From Actinokineospora diospyrosa (GTDB taxonomy: Bacteria; Actinomycetota; Actinomycetes; Mycobacteriales; Pseudonocardiaceae), in NCBI RefSeq assembly GCF_024171925.1, contig NZ_JAMTCO010000012.1:186001-250000 (forward strand): 64,000 nt of DNA, in the 5' to 3' direction. The notes under the pieces are model-generated. The model saw only the letters and a program-made list of their open reading frames with translations, searched no databases and had not been told where the DNA came from. The position numbers and the translations under genes are program-made. How positions within the stretch are numbered: position 1 is the first letter of the stretch; each line of letters opens with the position of its first letter. Positions 24,482-34,069 of the stretch are shown one piece after another.

Positions 24482-25939
24482 CTATAGGTCGATCCCGGAC
24501 AGCACCATCACCTGTTCCTCGGTGAAGTCGTCCATCGCGGACCGGAGCCCTTCTCGGCCGGTACCAGAGCCCTTCACGCCGCCGTAAGGCATCTGGTCGG
24601 CGCGATAGGACGGTACGTCGCCGATTACGACGCCGCCGACCTCTAGTTCGGCGGAGGCTTGGAAGGCGACCTGGAGGTCTCGGGTGAACACGCCCGCCTG
24701 CAGGCCGTAGTCCGTGCCGTTGGCAACCTCGAAGGCCTCCTCGAGGGTGTCCACCACGGTGACCACGAGGACCGGACCGAAGACCTCCTCGCAGGACACC
24801 TTCTCCGACGCCGGGACCCCGCTAAGCACCGTCGGCGCCACGGTTGCCCCGGACCGCGTGCCGCCGGTCAGCAGGGTGGCCCCCGCCGCGACCGCCTCCG
24901 ACACCCAGGTCTCGACCCGCTCCGCGTTGCGCTCGTCGATCAGCGGGCCCACGTCCACGGTCGGGTCGTGCGGGTCGCCGGTGTGCAGGGCCTCGACCTC
25001 GGCGACCAGCCGCGGGATGAACTCCTCGGCCAGCGACCGGTGCACCACGACCCGCTGCACGGCGATGCAGGACTGGCCTGCCTGGTAGTTGCCGAAGGTG
25101 GCGATCCGGCGGGCGGCGAAGTCCAGGTCCGTCCAGTCCGGGCACAGGATCGCGGCGCTGTTGCTGCCCAGCTCCATGACCACGTGCTTGCGCGGGGCGG
25201 CCGAGGTGATGCCGTGGCCGACGCCGGTGGAGCCGGTGAACGAGATGACCGGCAGCCGGGGGTCCTCGATCAGCGCCGACATGGCCGAGCCGCGCACCGG
25301 CAGCACCGAGAACGACCCGGGCGGCAGGTCCGTCTCGGCCAGGATCTCGCCGAGCAGCAGCGACGACAGCGGGGTGGCCGACGCGGGCTTGACGATCACC
25401 GGGGCGCCGACCGCCAGCGCCGGGGCGACCTTGTGCGCGACCAGGTTGAGCGGGAAGTTGAACGGCGCGACCGCCAGCACCGGGCCGCGCGGGCGGCGGC
25501 GGATCAGGCCGAGCCTGCGCTCGCCGTTGGCGTCGGTGTCCAGCCGCTGGAGCTCGCCGATGTGCCTGCGGGCCTCCTCGGCGGCGAACTTGAACACCGA
25601 CACCGCCCTGGCCACCTCGATGGTCGACCACTTCAGCGGCTTGCCGTTCTCCGCGGTGATCGTCTCGGCGATCTCCTCGGTGCGCGCGGCCAGCGTGCGC
25701 GAGACGTGCTCCAGCGCGTTCGCCCGCACGTGCGCGGGCGCCGAGCGCAGCGGCTTGGCGGCCGCGGCCGCGGCGGCGATGGCCGCCTCCACGTGCTCCG
25801 GGGTGGGCACCGACACCGTCGCCACGTCGGTCCCGTCGTAGGGGTGGCGCACCTCGAGGGTGTCGTCGCTGCTCTGCGGCCTGCCCGCCACCCAGAACGG
25901 GCGCGGCTTGGCCACCACGGCGTCTTGTTCGTCGGTCAT
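24482..25939 (-). CDS. NAD(P)-dependent aldehyde dehydrogenase
   Basis: 485 residues from ATG 25939. Family motifs are intact: APFNFPLNLVAHKVAPALA, VIVKPA, SFTGSTGVG for cofactor binding, ELGSNSAAILCPD with the general-base Glu, and GNYQAGQSCIAVQRV with the catalytic Cys. The C-terminal KVSCEEVFGPVLVV and MPYGGVKGSGTGREG segments are also typical. It oxidises an aldehyde to the acid; the GSNSA variant of the GGKN motif places it near glyceraldehyde-3-phosphate/lactaldehyde-type dehydrogenases, but substrate cannot be assigned. Divergent from guaA. Confidence 0.9.
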   Translation of the reverse strand: MTDEQDAVVAKPRPFWVAGRPQSSDDTLEVRHPYDGTDVATVSVPTPEHVEAAIAAAAAAAKPLRSAPAHVRANALEHVSRTLAARTEEIAETITAENGKPLKWSTIEVARAVSVFKFAAEEARRHIGELQRLDTDANGERRLGLIRRRPRGPVLAVAPFNFPLNLVAHKVAPALAVGAPVIVKPASATPLSSLLLGEILAETDLPPGSFSVLPVRGSAMSALIEDPRLPVISFTGSTGVGHGITSAAPRKHVVMELGSNSAAILCPDWTDLDFAARRIATFGNYQAGQSCIAVQRVVVHRSLAEEFIPRLVAEVEALHTGDPHDPTVDVGPLIDERNAERVETWVSEAVAAGATLLTGGTRSGATVAPTVLSGVPASEKVSCEEVFGPVLVVTVVDTLEEAFEVANGTDYGLQAGVFTRDLQVAFQASAELEVGGVVIGDVPSYRADQMPYGGVKGSGTGREGLRSAMDDFTEEQVMVLSGIDL

Positions 25940-26078
25940 GGCTCAACGTTAGGCCGCGACCGGGCGCGCGGCTTGGCCGAGAAGGCCCCGGGTTAGGATG
26001 TCGGCGGCTGACCGACGGTGGTGACTAGGGTTCCGCCGCGCCGCACTGGGCGCGGGTCTGGTTCGAGCGTCACGGAAA

Positions 26079-26168
26079 GCCCGCGCGACTGGTGCGCGGG
26101 CAGGCATCTCCGGGAGAGAAACCCAGGGAGGGACCGGTCGGCGCACGGTGCAGGACGCCGTGCGCCGA
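26079..26168 (+). promoter_or_regulatory. Two stem-loops in the guaA leader
   Basis: GCCCGCGC/GCGCGGGC (26079-26101) and TCGGCGCACGG/CCGTGCGCCGA (26138-26168) are perfect 8- and 11-bp stems, separated by a purine-rich link. They do not match a purine, ZTP or glycine riboswitch core by eye. A role as an attenuating leader is possible but unproven. Confidence 0.35.
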
Positions 26169-26222
26169 TGGGGTGGTCCCATCCGGTGCTCCGGCTTCCG
26201 CGACAACGGAAGGTCATTGCCC

Positions 26223-27782
26223 ATGGCAGACAGTCAGCGCCCGGTCCTCGTGGTGGACTTCGGCGCCCAGTACGCGCAGCTGATCGCCCGCCGCGTGCGC
26301 GAGGCGCAGGTCTACTCCGAGGTCGTGCCGCACACCGCGACCGTGGCCGACCTGCTGGCCAAGGACCCGGCGGCGATCATCCTCTCCGGCGGCCCGGCCA
26401 GCGTGTACGCCGAGGGCGCCCCCGCGGTCGACCCGGCCCTGTTCGACGCGGGCGTGCCGGTGTTCGGCATCTGCTACGGCTTCCAGGCGATGGCCCTGGC
26501 GCTGGGCGGCACCGTCGAGCACACCGGCACCCGCGAGTACGGCCGCACCGACCTCGCCGCCGGCGCCGGGGTGCTGCACGACGGGTTGCCCGGCAAGCAC
26601 CCGGTGTGGATGAGCCACGGCGACTGCGTGACCGGGGCCCCCGCGGGGTTCACCGTCACCGCGGGCAGCGAGGGCGCCCCGGTCGCGGCGTTCGAGGACA
26701 CCGAGCGGCGCTTCGCGGGCGTGCAGTACCACCCGGAGGTGCACCACTCGCCGCACGGGCAGGAGGTGCTGCGCCGGTTCCTGCACGACATCGCGGGCGT
26801 GCGTCCGCAGTGGACCACGGCGTCGATCGTGGACGAGCAGGTCGAGCGGATCCGCGCCCAGGTCGGCGACGGCAGGGCGATCTGCGGGCTCTCCGGCGGG
26901 GTCGACTCCGCGGTGGCGGCCGCCCTGGTGCAGCGGGCCATCGGCGACCGGCTGACCTGCGTGTTCGTCGACCACGGGCTGCTGCGCGCCGGTGAGCGGG
27001 CCCAGGTCGAGCGCGACTACGTCAGCGCGACCGGGGTGCGCCTGGTCACCGTGGACGCCCGCGAGCGGTTCCTGGCCGCGCTGGCCGGGGTGACCGACCC
27101 GGAGGAGAAGCGCAAGATCATCGGCCGCGAGTTCATCCGGGTGTTCGAGCAGGCCGAGCTGGACCTGCAGGCCGAGGCCGGTGGCGACAAGTACCGGTTC
27201 CTGGTGCAGGGCACGCTCTACCCGGACGTGGTCGAGTCCGGCGGCGGCACGGGCGCGGCGAACATCAAGAGCCACCACAACGTCGGCGGGCTGCCCGAGG
27301 ACCTGGAGTTCGACCTGGTCGAGCCGCTGCGCGCGCTGTTCAAGGACGAGGTGCGCCGCGTCGGCCAGGAGTTGGGCCTGCCCGAGACGATCGTGCAGCG
27401 GCAGCCGTTCCCCGGGCCCGGCCTGGGGATCCGGATCATCGGCGAGGTCAACGCGGTGAACCTGGAGATCCTGCGGGCCGCCGACTCGATCGCCCGCGAG
27501 GAGCTGACCGCGGCCGGGCTCGACCGCGACATCTGGCAGTGCCCGGTCGTCCTGCTGGCCGACGTCCGCAGCGTCGGCGTCCAGGGCGACGGCCGCACCT
27601 ACGGCCACCCGGTTGTCCTGCGGCCGGTGTCCAGCGAGGACGCGATGACCGCCGACTGGACCCGGCTGCCCTACGACGTGCTGGAGCGGATCTCGACCCG
27701 GATCACGAACGAGGTCGCGGAGGTGAACCGGGTGGTGCTGGACGTGACCAGCAAGCCCCCGGGCACCATCGAGTGGGAGTAG
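26223..27782 (+). CDS. guaA: GMP synthase (glutamine-hydrolysing)
   Basis: 519 residues from ATG 26223. The class I glutamine amidotransferase domain has the nucleophile in [11 protein letters not shown] and the His-x-Glu pair in QYHPEVHHS. The ATP pyrophosphatase domain follows (P-loop [13 protein letters not shown]), then the dimerisation domain ending in KPPGTIEWE. It aminates XMP to GMP, the step after IMP dehydrogenase encoded by guaB at 61-62.5 kb. A 10-bp hairpin terminator follows directly. Confidence 0.97.
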   Translation: MADSQRPVLVVDFGAQYAQLIARRVREAQVYSEVVPHTATVADLLAKDPAAIILSGGPASVYAEGAPAVDPALFDAGVPVFGICYGFQAMALALGGTVEHTGTREYGRTDLAAGAGVLHDGLPGKHPVWMSHGDCVTGAPAGFTVTAGSEGAPVAAFEDTERRFAGVQYHPEVHHSPHGQEVLRRFLHDIAGVRPQWTTASIVDEQVERIRAQVGDGRAICGLSGGVDSAVAAALVQRAIGDRLTCVFVDHGLLRAGERAQVERDYVSATGVRLVTVDARERFLAALAGVTDPEEKRKIIGREFIRVFEQAELDLQAEAGGDKYRFLVQGTLYPDVVESGGGTGAANIKSHHNVGGLPEDLEFDLVEPLRALFKDEVRRVGQELGLPETIVQRQPFPGPGLGIRIIGEVNAVNLEILRAADSIAREELTAAGLDRDIWQCPVVLLADVRSVGVQGDGRTYGHPVVLRPVSSEDAMTADWTRLPYDVLERISTRITNEVAEVNRVVLDVTSKPPGTIEWE

Positions 27783-27790
27783 CCCTGGGA

Positions 27791-27822
27791 CGGCTGTTGC
27801 CCTAGCGCGACCGCAACAGCCG
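27791..27822 (+). terminator. Terminator after guaA
   Basis: CGGCTGTTGC and GCAACAGCCG form a perfect 10-bp stem around a 12-nt loop, 8 nt after the guaA stop. Confidence 0.75.
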
Positions 27823-28059
27823 CGACCCCGCCTTCCGCTCCCACCGGTCCCGACCGGCCCATCCCGACCCGCCCGTCCCGACCCCGCTCGGAGCGCCTCG
27901 CGCGCACCCGCGCGACCCCAGCCCCCACCCTCTCCGGGGGGCGGCCCCGGTGCCAGTCTACCGGTGGGGAGGGGGTCGCGAGGGGTCGGCGAAAAACTGG
28001 GGATGGCTGGGTGGGTTGTGGATAACTCGGTCGGCCCGGCGGTTCCCGGGCGGTCGGCG

Positions 28060-28194
28060 CCACCGGCGGTGATCCGCTGCGGCACCGGGGGGTGATTGCC
28101 TGCGGTACTCGGCGGTGATCACCCCCGGCCCGGTGAGATCCCCTGCGACATCCGCTGGTGATCACCAGCAGCATCCAGCGGCGCCACCCAGCAG
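28060..28194 (+). repeat. Tandem ~23-bp repeats
   Basis: Six imperfect units, five of 23 bp and one of 20 bp, with consensus near CAYCSGCGGTGATCNCCTGC followed by RG. Examples start at 28060 (CCACCGGCGGTGATCCGCTG), then CACCGGGGGGTGATTGCCTG and TACTCGGCGGTGATCACCCC. The GGTGATCACC core is palindromic in two units. Confidence 0.6.
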
Positions 28195-28330
28195 TGATCA
28201 GCAACGCCGTCCCGGCGGTTCCACCCAGGTCGACGTGATACCCACCTACCCGCGCGCTGGACGTGGTGCACCGGTCCGTTCGACCGCCGCCCACACCTCG
28301 GCGAGCAAGAGCACAACGGGACAAGACGCC

Positions 28331-28364
28331 GAAGGGCCCGACCGGGGATCCGGTCGGGCCCTTC
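28331..28364 (-). terminator. Terminator of the PspC/DUF4097-like gene pair
   Basis: GAAGGGCCCGACCGG and CCGGTCGGGCCCTTC form a perfect 15-bp stem with a 4-nt loop, 20 nt after the stop of the minus-strand membrane protein. Confidence 0.85.
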
Positions 28365-28383
28365 GCGTGAGTGGCGGGTCGGG

Positions 28384-28587
28384 CTACTTGCGCTTGCCGC
28401 GCAGGGAGCCGCCGAGCAGGAGGACGCCGACCAGGACGGCGACGCCGGCGAGCAGCCAGCGGGGGTCGAGCGACGGTAGCCAGATGCGGCCGTCGGTGAG
28501 GACGAAGGCGGCGGCGGCCAGGGTGGCCAGGCCCGCGATCAGGGTCAGCGGGTCGATCCGCCGGGGGGTCTTGGTCTCGTCAGCCAC
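28384..28587 (-). CDS. Small two-helix membrane protein
   Basis: 67 residues from ATG 28587, overlapping the upstream PspC-family gene by 8 bp. A charged start (ADETKTPRR) is followed by two hydrophobic helices (about 12-29 and 43-60) and a basic end (SLRGKRK). It resembles the small membrane proteins that follow PspC-domain genes in actinobacteria and probably works in the same envelope-stress set. A terminator follows immediately. Confidence 0.75.
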   Translation of the reverse strand: MADETKTPRRIDPLTLIAGLATLAAAAFVLTDGRIWLPSLDPRWLLAGVAVLVGVLLLGGSLRGKRK

Positions 28588-29884
28588 GCCGCACGCTCAC
28601 AGTTCCCGGGCCGTTGACCTCGGCTCGCAGTTCGATCTTCAGGCCGCCCGCGCCGTCCGGGCCCAGGTCGGTGCGCATCACGGCGGTGTCGGTGCCGCCG
28701 CGCTGCTCGCCGAGGCAGTCGACGTCGCCGATGCCCGCGTCGCAGTAGACGGTGACGTCGGCGTTCTCCGGCACCGTGACGGTGACGTCACCGATGCCGA
28801 CCTCGGCGACCGTGGTGACCGAGCCGCTGGTGGGCAGGCTGGTCAGGTCGACGTTGATGGAGCCGATGTCGCGGGTGTAGACGGGTTGCACGTCGGCGAT
28901 CGTGGTCGGGTTCGCCTGCACGTCGCCGACGCCGTTGGCCTTGAAGCCGTCCGGCCAGACGACCGTCGCGGCGATGCCGAGCGCGGCCAGCGGCACGGCG
29001 AGCCCGATCAGCCCGCGCCCGCCCCCGGCGAACGCGCCGACGACCATGCCCGCGCCGAGCAGGCCGAGCACGACGCCCACGACGTGCCACGGGGTGAACC
29101 AGGTCCCGGCGTAGGGCTCGATGATCACCGCGGTGCCGACGAACAGGAACGCGGTGGCCAGGGTGACCGCGCCGATCTTGGAGCGCCTGCGCGGGGCTGG
29201 CGGCTCCGGGTCCGGCAGCGGGGTGCTCGGCTCGGGCAGGTCCCAGGCGAAGGGCGCCGCGCCGAGCGGGTCCCACGCGGGGGGCTGGTCGGGGGTGTAG
29301 CCGTACGGGGGCGGCGGCGCCCCGGTCGTCGGTACGGCGATCGGCTGCGTCATCGGGGTCGGCACCTCGGTCGTCGTTGCCACCGGCACGGTCATAAGCG
29401 GTGTGGTCACGGGCGGGTAGGTCTCGTGCTCTGGCGCCACCGGTCGGTTGAGGTGCCCGCGGCTGCGGTGCAGCAGGAACACCAGCGCCGACACCACGAC
29501 CAGGCCGAGGAAGCCGTTGAAGTCGAACCAGAAGCTGATCGCGGCGATGACCGCGACGAGCAGGCCGACGGTGAAGTGCGTCGAGCTGGAGGACCGGCCG
29601 CGGCCGATGAGCGCCTCGGCGGGCGAGGTCTCGTCGTCGGACTCGGGGAACAGCAGCCAGCCGAGCAGGTAGAAGACGATGCCAGCGCCCCCGTAGAAGG
29701 AGGCGACGACGAAGGCGACCCGGACGATGATCGGGTCGATGCCGTAGCGGTTGCCCACGGCAGCCGCGACGCCCGCGACCTTGCGGCCCAGCCTGGGCCT
29801 GCGCGGTCGGGACGCCCAGAAGTCCTTGAGCGTCTCCTCGACGCTCGCTGCGCCGGGGCGCGTCTGGTTCGATGTGCCACTCAC
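28580..29884 (-). CDS. PspC-domain membrane protein with C-terminal DUF4097-like region
   Basis: 434 residues from GTG 29884. Residues about 20-85 form a PspC domain (RLGRKVAGVAAAVGNRYGID, then an FYGGAGIVFYLLGWLLFP helix). More transmembrane helices, a long Pro/Thr-rich cytoplasmic linker (about 150-240) and a second helix cluster follow. The last ~120 residues form a beta-rich repeat region (GSINVDLTSLP, VGIGDVTVTVPENADV, AGIGDVDCLG) typical of toast-rack/DUF4097 adhesin-like domains. It is divergent from the PspC-type histidine kinase gene and probably senses or responds to envelope stress with it. Confidence 0.85.
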   Translation of the reverse strand: MSGTSNQTRPGAASVEETLKDFWASRPRRPRLGRKVAGVAAAVGNRYGIDPIIVRVAFVVASFYGGAGIVFYLLGWLLFPESDDETSPAEALIGRGRSSSSTHFTVGLLVAVIAAISFWFDFNGFLGLVVVSALVFLLHRSRGHLNRPVAPEHETYPPVTTPLMTVPVATTTEVPTPMTQPIAVPTTGAPPPPYGYTPDQPPAWDPLGAAPFAWDLPEPSTPLPDPEPPAPRRRSKIGAVTLATAFLFVGTAVIIEPYAGTWFTPWHVVGVVLGLLGAGMVVGAFAGGGRGLIGLAVPLAALGIAATVVWPDGFKANGVGDVQANPTTIADVQPVYTRDIGSINVDLTSLPTSGSVTTVAEVGIGDVTVTVPENADVTVYCDAGIGDVDCLGEQRGGTDTAVMRTDLGPDGAGGLKIELRAEVNGPGTVSVRRG

Positions 29885-29997
29885 GATGACTAGAATGGCT
29901 CCCGACCTGGGCGTTCTGCATCCGGGAACGACCCTGACTTTGCCTTCAGGGTCCAACCCCGATGTGGCGCCCGGCCGCGCGTGTGAGCATTCTTGAC

Positions 29998-31284
29998 GTG
30001 ACAGCTGTACTGCGTGAGCAGGGGGCCGACATCGAGCGAACGGTCGCGGGCATCGAGCGGGCCGCGGCGGCACCTGAGCACCCCAAGGTGTACCGCCGCC
30101 GGTCCGGTCGCGCCATGGCCGGGGTCGCCGGTGGGCTCGCCGACCACCTGGGCATCCCCGTGCTCTACACCCGGGTGGCGTTCACCCTGCTCGCCGCGCT
30201 CGGCGGGGCCGGGGTGGTGGCCTACGGGCTGCTGTGGATCTTCGTGCCGCAGGTGTCCTCGGACGAGCCTGCGCGCGAGATCACCGGCAAGGAGCGCCAG
30301 CAGGCGTTCGGCCTGGTCGCGCTGGGGCTGGGGCTGGCGATCGGGGCGGGCACGCTGGCCGGGACGGTCAACGGCTGGGTCGCCGGGTCGACCAGCGTCG
30401 CGCTCGTCGGTGCCGCGCTGGTGTGGCGGGAGGCCGACCAGGGCCAGCGGCGCCGGGTCCGCGGCGCGGTGCTCGGCGGTGGCGGCCGCTCGGCGATCAT
30501 CCGGGTGCTCAGCGGGGCCGCGCTGGTCGCCGCGGGCATCATCATCTTCCTGATCAGCAGCATCGGCCTGGACCAGGTGCAGTTCGCACTGCTCGCGGTG
30601 GTCGCCGCGCTGGTCGGGGTCGCGGTGATCACGGTCCCCTGGTGGCTGCGGCTGGTGCGCGACCTGGGCGACGAGCGGCGGGCCCGCATCCGCACCGAGG
30701 AGCGCGCCGAGATCGCCGCGCACCTGCACGACTCGGTGCTGCAAACGCTTGCGCTCATCCAGAAGCAGGCCGACGCCCCGCGCGAGGTGCTGCGGTTGGC
30801 GCGCGGGCAGGAGCGGCAGCTGCGCAGCTGGTTGTACGGGCCGTCGGGGTACGGGCGCGGGGCCGCTGACGGCGCGGGCCTGGCGGGCGGACTGCTGGCC
30901 GAGGCGCTGGCGCGGGCCGCTGGCGAGGTGGAGGACACCTTCGCGATCAAGGTCCAGCACGTGGCTGTCGGCGACTGCGAGCTCGACGAGCGGCTGTTCG
31001 CGGTGGTCATGGCCGCGCGCGAGGCGATGGTCAACGCGGCCAAGCACGCCGGGGTCGCCGAGGTGTCGGTGTACGCCGAGGTCGAGCCGGAGAAGGTCAC
31101 CGTGTTCGTGCGCGACCGGGGCAAGGGCTTCGACCCGGAGGCGGTCCCCGACGACCGGCACGGGCTCGCCGACTCGATCCGGGGGAGAATCGAGCGCAAC
31201 GGCGGTGAGATCACCCTGCGCACCGCCCCCGGGGACGGGACAGAGGTACAGCTGCACATGCCGCGTGCGAAGGTGACCACATGA
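29998..31284 (+). CDS. PspC-domain sensor histidine kinase
   Basis: 428 residues from GTG 29998; in-frame GTGs at 29983 and 29962 are alternatives. An N-terminal PspC domain (KVYRRRSGRAMAGVAGGLAD, with helix) precedes further transmembrane segments up to about residue 220. The dimerisation box AEIAAHLHDSVLQTLALIQ holds the phosphorylated His. HATPase motifs follow: AAREAMVNAAKHAG (N box) and RDRGKGFDPEAV plus HGLADSIRGRI (G boxes). It phosphorylates the LuxR-type regulator, whose gene overlaps it by 4 bp. The promoter region is shared with the divergent PspC/DUF4097-like gene. Confidence 0.92.
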   Translation: MTAVLREQGADIERTVAGIERAAAAPEHPKVYRRRSGRAMAGVAGGLADHLGIPVLYTRVAFTLLAALGGAGVVAYGLLWIFVPQVSSDEPAREITGKERQQAFGLVALGLGLAIGAGTLAGTVNGWVAGSTSVALVGAALVWREADQGQRRRVRGAVLGGGGRSAIIRVLSGAALVAAGIIIFLISSIGLDQVQFALLAVVAALVGVAVITVPWWLRLVRDLGDERRARIRTEERAEIAAHLHDSVLQTLALIQKQADAPREVLRLARGQERQLRSWLYGPSGYGRGAADGAGLAGGLLAEALARAAGEVEDTFAIKVQHVAVGDCELDERLFAVVMAAREAMVNAAKHAGVAEVSVYAEVEPEKVTVFVRDRGKGFDPEAVPDDRHGLADSIRGRIERNGGEITLRTAPGDGTEVQLHMPRAKVTT

Positions 31285-31943
31285 GTGAGAAGCGCTTGGT
31301 CCGGGTCTTCCTGGTCGACGACCACAGCATGTTCCGCGCGGGCGTGCGCGCCGAGCTGGACACGCTCACCGACGACATCGAGGTGGTCGGCGAGGCGGGC
31401 ACCGTCGGCGAGGCCGTCGCTGGCATCGGGCACCTGCGCCCGGACGTGGTCCTGCTCGACGTGCACATGCCCGACGGCGGCGGCGCCGAGGTGCTGCGGC
31501 AGTCGCGCAAGGCGTACCCGGAGGTGGTGTTCCTCGCGCTGTCGGTGTCCGACGCCGCCGAGGACGTCATCGCGGTGATCCGGGCGGGCGCGCGGGGGTA
31601 CGTGACGAAGACGATCTCCAGCCAGGAGCTGGTGACCGCGGTCCTGCGCGTCTCCGAGGGCGACGCGGTGTTCTCGCCGCGGCTGGCGGGTTTCGTGCTG
31701 GACGCCTTCGCCGACCGGCCGGGCGCGGCGCCGATCAGCGACCCGGAGCTGGACCTGCTGACCCCGCGCGAGCGCGACGTGCTGCGTTTACTGGCCAGGG
31801 GGTACGCGTACAAGGAGATCGCGTCCGAGCTGTTCATCTCGGTGAAGACGGTCGAGACCCACGTGTCCAGCGTCCTGCGCAAGACCCAGCTGTCCAACCG
31901 CTACGAGCTGTCCCGCTGGGCCTCCGACCGTCGCCTCGTCTAA
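31281..31943 (+). CDS. NarL/LuxR-family response regulator
   Basis: 220 residues from ATG 31281 (ATGA overlap with the kinase gene). The receiver domain has the acidic pair VDDHSMFRAG, phospho-acceptor D60 in VVLLDVHMPD, and the conserved Thr/Lys (TKTIS). The C-terminal LuxR HTH is LTPRERDVLRLLARGYAYKE followed by SVKTVETHVSSVLRKT. The output genes are unknown; the divergent PspC/DUF4097-like gene is the likeliest target. Confidence 0.95.
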   Translation: MSEKRLVRVFLVDDHSMFRAGVRAELDTLTDDIEVVGEAGTVGEAVAGIGHLRPDVVLLDVHMPDGGGAEVLRQSRKAYPEVVFLALSVSDAAEDVIAVIRAGARGYVTKTISSQELVTAVLRVSEGDAVFSPRLAGFVLDAFADRPGAAPISDPELDLLTPRERDVLRLLARGYAYKEIASELFISVKTVETHVSSVLRKTQLSNRYELSRWASDRRLV

Positions 31944-31947
31944 GCGC

Positions 31948-32880
31948 CTAAGGGGCTTTGGCTAGTACGGCGGTGGGGTCCTCGGCGATGACCGGTGACG
32001 GGGGCTTGCGCTGCCAACGGGTCATGCCGACGCCGATGAGCACTACGACCATGCCTGCGATGACACGCAAGTTGATGCCCTCGCCGAGGAACGCAGCTCC
32101 TAAGAGGACGGAAACGACCGGCAGCAGGTAGCCGACTGTGGTGGCGTTAGTCGGGCCCTCGTCCGCGATAAGACGGTAGTTGATGGCGAAGGCGAACCCG
32201 GTGCCGAAGACGCCGAGCACACCGATCGCGATAAGAACCGTGGGGGTCAGGTCGACCGTGGCGAACCCGCCGATCGGGAGGGCGAAGATGCTCAAGCCGG
32301 TAGCGGTGACGAGCTGGGTGGCCGACAGGGCGATCGGGGCGACACCGCGACCGGACAGGGTCTTGCCGATGTAGGTGTAGCTGACGGCGTAGCTCGCGGC
32401 GGCGGCGAGGATCATCAGCGACCCCCAGCTGGCGACCCCGGCCTGGTGCCAGGGCGCGAAGATCAGCAGGGTGCCCAGGAAGCCGAGCAGCAGGCCGGTC
32501 AGCCGGACGGGCTTGAGGGCGCGCTCGGTGCCGATGACGATGCCGATCAGCAGCGCCCACAGCGGGGTGGTGGCGTTGAGGACACCGGCGACCCCGGAGT
32601 CGACGGTCCGCTCGCCGAGGGCGAACAGCGCGAACGGCAGCACGTTGCCGAAGACGGCAGCCACGACCAGGTGACCCCAGACCCGGCGATCGCGGGGCAG
32701 CTTGTGTCGCGCTGAGTAGCAGAGCACCACCACCACGAGCGCCCCCAGCGCGCACCGGGCGATGGTGATCTGGACCGGGTTCAGGCCGTGCAGCGCCAGC
32801 TTGATCCAGAGGAAGCTGGACCCCCAGAGCAGCGCGAGCACGCCCATCCGGACAAGTGTGCCCCGACCGCCGCTGATCAC
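31948..32880 (-). CDS. EamA/DMT-family transporter
   Basis: 310 residues from GTG 32880, with GGAGGGGG 7 nt upstream; ATG 32847 is an alternative. Ten transmembrane helices in two repeats of five. The first repeat starts VLALLWGSSFLWIKLALHGL and the second begins near GSLMILAAAASYAVSYTYIG. Such proteins export amino acids or other small metabolites. It is divergent from a LysR-type gene 100 bp away, a common arrangement in which the regulator controls the exporter. Confidence 0.9.
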   Translation of the reverse strand: MISGGRGTLVRMGVLALLWGSSFLWIKLALHGLNPVQITIARCALGALVVVVLCYSARHKLPRDRRVWGHLVVAAVFGNVLPFALFALGERTVDSGVAGVLNATTPLWALLIGIVIGTERALKPVRLTGLLLGFLGTLLIFAPWHQAGVASWGSLMILAAAASYAVSYTYIGKTLSGRGVAPIALSATQLVTATGLSIFALPIGGFATVDLTPTVLIAIGVLGVFGTGFAFAINYRLIADEGPTNATTVGYLLPVVSVLLGAAFLGEGINLRVIAGMVVVLIGVGMTRWQRKPPSPVIAEDPTAVLAKAP

Positions 32881-32980
32881 TCGTTTTCCCCCTCCATCGG
32901 GTCATCCCATCGGCAACTGTGCTGGAGACCTTCGTCCAGGACAAGTGAAATGTCCTGGATGGATCGTTAAGCTGGACTAC

Positions 32981-33886
32981 ATGCTTGATGTCCGTCGCAT
33001 GCAGGTGCTGCGCGCCGTGGTCACCAGCGGGTCGGTGACGGCCGCGGCCACCAACCTCGGTTACACACCGTCAGCGATCAGCCAGCAGATAGCGACCCTG
33101 GAGCGCGAGGCGGGCATCCCGCTGCTCGAGCGCGTCGGCCGCGGCGTCCAGCCGACCGCGGCGGGCAGGCTGCTGACCGAGCACGCCGCGATCATCTCCC
33201 GGCACGTCGCCGAGGCCGAGACCGCGCTGGCCGACCTGCGCGCGGGTCGCACCGGCAGGCTCGCCATCCGCTACTTCGCCACGGCGGGCTCGGCCCTCGT
33301 CCCGCCCGCCCTGGCCCGCCTGCGCACCGCCCACCCCGGCGTCCAGGTGGACCTCAAGCTGGTCGACCCCGGCGACCCGCTGCCCGAGGTGGCGCAGGGC
33401 CACGCCGACCTGGCCATCGTCGTGCACCCCCGAGCCGCCCCCCGCGGCGTCCACATGACCCACCTGCTCGACGACCCGTACCGCGTGGTCCTCCCCCGCG
33501 GCCACCGCCTGGCGACCAAGCGCGTCATCGACCTGGCCAACCTCGCCGAGGAGCCGTGGGTGGGCGAGTGGCCCATGGGCGGCCCCTGCTGGCAGATCAT
33601 CCTGGACGCCTGCGCGGCGGCGGGCTTCACGCCGAACGTGACGGTCGAGAGCGAGGACTACACGAACGCCCAGGGTTTCGTCGCCGCGGGCCTCGGCATC
33701 AGCCTCATCCCCGTCATGGGCCTGGCCAACCCCCACCCCGGCATAGTCGTCCGCCGCATCCGCAACCCCGAACCCATCCGGGAAATCCACGCCGCCATCC
33801 GAGAATCCACCCTCGACAACCCCCCACTAGCCGAACTCCTCTCCGCCCTCCGCGACGCCGCCCACCACGCAGTGCAGGGGAAGTGA
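32981..33886 (+). CDS. LysR-family transcriptional regulator
   Basis: 301 residues from ATG 32981. The N-terminal winged HTH is clear (VLRAVVTSGSVTAAATNLGY, TPSAISQQIATLEREAG, PLLERVGRGVQPTAAGRLL). An effector-binding domain of periplasmic-binding fold follows. It is divergent from the EamA transporter gene and probably regulates it and itself. GTTAAGCT lies 12 nt before the ATG as a possible -10. The last 25 codons shift toward CCC/CCA-rich usage but remain in frame. Confidence 0.92.
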   Translation: MLDVRRMQVLRAVVTSGSVTAAATNLGYTPSAISQQIATLEREAGIPLLERVGRGVQPTAAGRLLTEHAAIISRHVAEAETALADLRAGRTGRLAIRYFATAGSALVPPALARLRTAHPGVQVDLKLVDPGDPLPEVAQGHADLAIVVHPRAAPRGVHMTHLLDDPYRVVLPRGHRLATKRVIDLANLAEEPWVGEWPMGGPCWQIILDACAAAGFTPNVTVESEDYTNAQGFVAAGLGISLIPVMGLANPHPGIVVRRIRNPEPIREIHAAIRESTLDNPPLAELLSALRDAAHHAVQGK

Positions 33887-34069
33887 CCTGCCAATCGCAC
33901 CGCGAACACGCAGGTCAGCCGACACTCTGTTCGGTTCAATTGCCAAGCCGCCAACCGCACAAGTATGAGTCGACGATGGCTGGGCGTCCGAGCATCTACC
34001 AGGGACTGGACGAGGCCGTAGCGGATCTGCGGAACCGCTACAAGCGCACCCCGCGAACCGGCATGCACG

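Larger units (their letters stand above)
27783..28383. other. Intergenic region after guaA
   Basis: 600 bp between convergent genes with no supported gene. It contains the guaA terminator, a Pro-codon-like C-rich stretch without start signals, an array of about 23-bp repeats (28060-28194) and the terminator of the minus-strand genes at its right end. Confidence 0.6.

Noticed and set aside
26018-26222. Purine, ZTP or glycine riboswitch in the guaA leader
   Set aside because: A GACTGG next to a stem recalls the ZTP (pfl) motif, but the second conserved half is missing.
28115-29893. 592-codon plus-strand frame antisense to the PspC/DUF4097-like gene
   Set aside because: Arg/Gly/His-rich antisense translation; the minus strand carries the PspC domain, helices and coupled downstream gene.
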